Shown: piece by piece, positions 61,883 to 64,000 of the stretch
Position numbering within the stretch: position 1 is the stretch's first letter
How the letters are laid out: each line of letters starts with the position of its first letter
Assembly: GCF_022919155.1 (NCBI RefSeq)
Contig: NZ_CP095045.1
Location: 434,001 to 498,000, forward strand
Direction: 5' to 3'
Source: Leucobacter allii
Lineage (GTDB): Bacteria; Actinomycetota; Actinomycetes; Actinomycetales; Microbacteriaceae
DNA length: 64,000 nt
Translations under genes and position numbers: made by a program
Notes under the pieces: model-generated
Seen by the model: the letters and a program-made list of their open reading frames with translations, nothing else
What the model was told of the DNA's origin: nothing
Databases searched by the model: none

Positions 61883-61907
61883 CGCGGATCGCGAGATGCG
61901 ATCCGCG
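61883..61907. repeat. 10-bp perfect hairpin between repeat copies
   Basis: CGCGGATCGC (61883-61892) and GCGATCCGCG (61898-61907) with a 5-nt loop. It lies inside the spacer between copies 2 and 3. Confidence 0.7.
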
Positions 61908-61940
61908 AGGAGCTCTCGCCCGTTTCACCCCGGCCTCAAG

Positions 61941-61999
61941 TATTCGGGTCATTGCGGCAGGGTCGTTCTCTCGCTGACCGTGCCGCAGCGACCCGGATC
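61941..61999. repeat. Palindromic repeat element, copy 3
   Basis: Left arm 61941-61959 and right arm 61981-61999, again with a 21-nt loop; the left arm has three changes relative to copy 1. The loop is nearly identical to that of copy 2. Confidence 0.82.
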
Positions 62000-62082
62000 G
62001 AGGGAGCCGAAAAGGGGACCAGGAGAGCGGGCCCCGGATCGGGGGAGCGGACAGTGACGGGCGGCCTGCGACCCCGAAGACC

Positions 62083-63018
62083 TCAGCGTTCGCCGGGCGC
62101 GGAGACGCCGGCGGCGACCGCGAGGTCCTGCCATGACATCCCCGTACCCTTGAACACGTTCGGACGGTCGTTCGCGCGCATCATCTCGCCTCGCACGAGC
62201 GGGGCGAGGCCGCGCAGATCCCGAGCGCGGACGGCGCCCTCGTCGACCGCGAGGATCACGTCCCCCGCCTCGCGCATGGCGGTCGCGGCGTCCTCGACGA
62301 CGACGAGCGATCGCGCGAGCAGCGCGGCCGGGAGCTCGCGGCGGTCGGGCTCGTGCGAACCGATCGCCGCGACGCAGCTGCCGTCGCGCACGAGCTCCTC
62401 GGCGAAGAGCGGTTCCGCCGCCGAGGTCGCGCAGATCACGATGTCCGCCTCGGCGACGTCGTCCGTCGCACCCGCTACGGCCGGCAGTCCCCGATCCGCC
62501 AGCGCTGCCAGGGCCGCGTCACGGCGCCGCGGATCCCGCCCCACGAGGCGCACGTCCCGGAGCTCGCGGATCCGGCCGATCGCCTCGGCGTGCGCGATCG
62601 CCTGCGGTCCGGTGCCGAACACGACGAGGCGCGCGGCGTCCGGCGCGGCGAGGCGGTCGCATGCGACGGCCGTCGTGGCCGGCGTGCGCAGCGCCGTGAG
62701 CGCCGATCCCTCGATGAGCAGCCTCGGGGTCAGCGTCTCGGCATCCATGAGCAAGTAGAGGGCCTGGATGCGCGGGAGGCCGCGCTCCGGGTTCGCGGGT
62801 GCCACGGAGGCCACTTTGACCCCGACGCGGTCGCCGAGCGTCGAGGGCATGAGGAGCAGGTGGCCCGCGCCGGCCACGGCGCTCGCACGCTCCGGATCGG
62901 TGGCGGGATCGAAGCCGTCCTGCAGGGCCTGCTCGATGAGGCGCCGCGCGCGCTCGGGATCGACCTGGCGGCGCAGTTCGGCGGCGTCGACGTAGGGGAG
63001 GGCGGCAGTCGCGCTCAT
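62083..63018 (-). CDS. Ornithine cyclodeaminase / mu-crystallin family protein
   Basis: 311 residues. Substrate and nucleotide regions: VGVKVASVAPANPERGLPRIQALYLLMDAETLTPRLLIEGSALTALRTPATTAVA and Rossmann loop VVFGTGPQAIAHAEAIG, later ICATSAAEPLF. Family members are NAD(P)-dependent dehydrogenases or cyclodeaminases of amino acids and imines (ornithine, alanine, ketimines). The exact reaction is not assignable. Start ATG 63018 was chosen because the upstream extension is His/Arg/Pro-rich and unlike the family. Confidence 0.9.
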   Translation of the reverse strand: MSATAALPYVDAAELRRQVDPERARRLIEQALQDGFDPATDPERASAVAGAGHLLLMPSTLGDRVGVKVASVAPANPERGLPRIQALYLLMDAETLTPRLLIEGSALTALRTPATTAVACDRLAAPDAARLVVFGTGPQAIAHAEAIGRIRELRDVRLVGRDPRRRDAALAALADRGLPAVAGATDDVAEADIVICATSAAEPLFAEELVRDGSCVAAIGSHEPDRRELPAALLARSLVVVEDAATAMREAGDVILAVDEGAVRARDLRGLAPLVRGEMMRANDRPNVFKGTGMSWQDLAVAAGVSAPGER

Positions 63019-63225
63019 CGGCGCCTCGCGGCCCGAGCGGCTGCGCACGCCGCGCTCCCGCGCGTGTGCGTGGGCGTGCGGGCGCAAGTGCATGCGTGCT
63101 GCGGGGTTTGGATCGGGTGCATCTCGTGGTTCCGATGGTGGGCGGGCGGCGGTCATTGCGGTCGAGCGCGGGACTCACGGGCGAGCCGGAGCGCGTCGGT
63201 CCGCTGCTCCGGACCGCTCTACCCA

Positions 63226-63269
63226 CTGTAGATGGCGAGCCATCGCCCTGTAGACGGCGAGCCATCGCC
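63226..63269. repeat. 22-bp direct repeat, two copies, in a 474-bp gene-free gap
   Basis: Units 63226-63247 and 63248-63269 differ at one base; each contains the dyad GGCGAGCCATCGCC. The gap 63019-63492 otherwise shows only GC-rich imperfect repeats (about 63270-63370) and a TAGGGT box (63432-63437) that may be the promoter of the next gene. Confidence 0.75.
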
Positions 63270-63492
63270 CGCGCCGCCGACGCCGCGCCGAGGCGGGCAC
63301 CCGGGCCGGTGGGCGCCCGGGCCGGCGCGCACCCGGACCGCGGGCACCCGGACCGTGCGCACCCGCCGGCACGGCGCATCGGTTCCGAGAACTCCCAGCC
63401 TCATCGCCGCGCGCGTCCAGCTCGTCCGGCATAGGGTGGATCCTGTCGGCCCCGGACAGGGGGCGCCCGAGAACCCCGAGGAGGGGCGCAGC

Positions 63493-64000
63493 ATGAAGGT
63501 CATCAGCTACAACCTGCGCAAGAATCGCGCGGTCGCCGAGCTCGGCGCGCTCGCCGAGATGCACGGGGCCGACGTGCTCTGCCTGCAGGAGGCCGAAGCG
63601 GTCGCGCTGCCCGCGCGGCTCGGGCACATGCATCTCGTGCACGCGACCGAGCGCAATCGTCTCGGACTCGCCATGTACGTGCGCGACGAGCGCTTCCACG
63701 CCCGCACGGCGCACACGTTCCAGCTGAAGAAGTCGCTCCACGACCGCCTCCTCGCGCCCGCGCACGAGCGACTGCTCGGGGTGCGCATGCACGACGTCGA
63801 GACGGGCCGCGACCTCGTCGTCGCCTCCTTCCACGCGGCCCCGCTGACGGCGCTGAACTCCCTCCGCCGGCACCAGATCCACGCCGCTCTCGGCGAGCTC
63901 CGCGCGCTCGGGCCGGGGCTGCCCGCGCTCATGGTGGGCGACTACAACTATCCGGTGTTCAAGAACCGGCTCGACACCGAGATGCGCGATCGCGGGTACG
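63493..64000 (+). CDS. Endonuclease/exonuclease/phosphatase family protein, 3' end missing
   Basis: 169 residues before the window edge. MKVISYNLRKNRAV gives the first metal-binding Asn, LCLQEAEAV the Glu, and LMVGDYNYPVFKNR the Asp-Asn pair. The terminal Asp-His motif expected at the end of the domain is outside the window. Such proteins cut phosphodiester bonds in DNA, RNA or lipids; the substrate is unknown. ATG 63493 follows a GAGG-type ribosome site. Confidence 0.87.
   Translation, partial: MKVISYNLRKNRAVAELGALAEMHGADVLCLQEAEAVALPARLGHMHLVHATERNRLGLAMYVRDERFHARTAHTFQLKKSLHDRLLAPAHERLLGVRMHDVETGRDLVVASFHAAPLTALNSLRRHQIHAALGELRALGPGLPALMVGDYNYPVFKNRLDTEMRDRGY

Noticed and set aside
61588..61999. 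Possible CRISPR array or tRNA cluster
   Set aside because: Only three palindromic units with conserved loops and related spacers. No cas genes and no cloverleaf.

Overview
The window is a high-GC chromosome segment from an actinobacterium, most likely family Microbacteriaceae (a Leucobacter-like organism would fit, but genus is inference). Support comes from the base composition and codon use, the trnW-secE-nusG-rplK-rplA core block, many starts that look leaderless (a TANNNT box 6-8 nt before the start codon), a Ser/Thr kinase-PP2C-FHA signalling locus, and coenzyme F420 genes. No rRNA, CRISPR array, integrase, transposase or phage gene is visible.

Layout. (1) 0-5.4 kb: 3' part of a class III aminotransferase, a RibD/DHFR-like reductase, a MarR regulator with an MFS exporter that seems to start at ACG, and a CorA-type metal channel. 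(2) 5.4-14.8 kb: a nitrilase-family amidohydrolase and a HisD-like dehydrogenase, divergent from a LysR regulator; then an NCS1 nucleobase permease, a nucleoside hydrolase and an ECF transporter (S, T and a fused double ATPase). This reads as uptake and salvage of nucleosides, bases or related ureides. (3) 15.3-22.1 kb: a flavin monooxygenase/FMN reductase/MarR unit under a perfect palindromic operator, then a multicopper oxidase unit divergent from a two-component system.

(4) 23.4-42.5 kb: a 19-kb block between the leftward aspC-like gene and trnW-secE. It holds an IclR regulator, three F420 biosynthesis genes (cofD, cofE, cofC), an NADPH:F420 reductase, an F420-type luciferase-like oxidoreductase, a hydantoinase/dihydropyrimidinase, two nitrilase-family amidases, a class III aminotransferase, an aldehyde dehydrogenase, an AA_synth protein and two ABC importers. 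Together these resemble reductive pyrimidine (or hydantoin) catabolism in which the first ring reduction is done with F420H2. Six copies of a palindrome, GAACC-N3-GGTTC, lie near starts in the block and are probably the IclR operators.

(5) 42.6-45.3 kb: tRNA-Trp, secE, nusG, rplK and rplA. (6) 45.3-61.6 kb: one apparent operon encoding a Ser/Thr kinase (behind a small upstream ORF), a 2001-residue surface protein, MoxR ATPase, DUF58 protein, a transglutaminase-like membrane protein that lacks its catalytic Cys and His, a PP2C phosphatase, a membrane protein with nine repeats of a D-P-D-R-T-V-A-V-R-R type motif, and a membrane FHA protein carrying the same motif just before its FHA domain. This looks like a phospho-threonine signalling system tied to the cell envelope. 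(7) 61.6-64 kb: three palindromic repeats, an ornithine cyclodeaminase-family protein, and the 5' part of an endonuclease/exonuclease/phosphatase gene.
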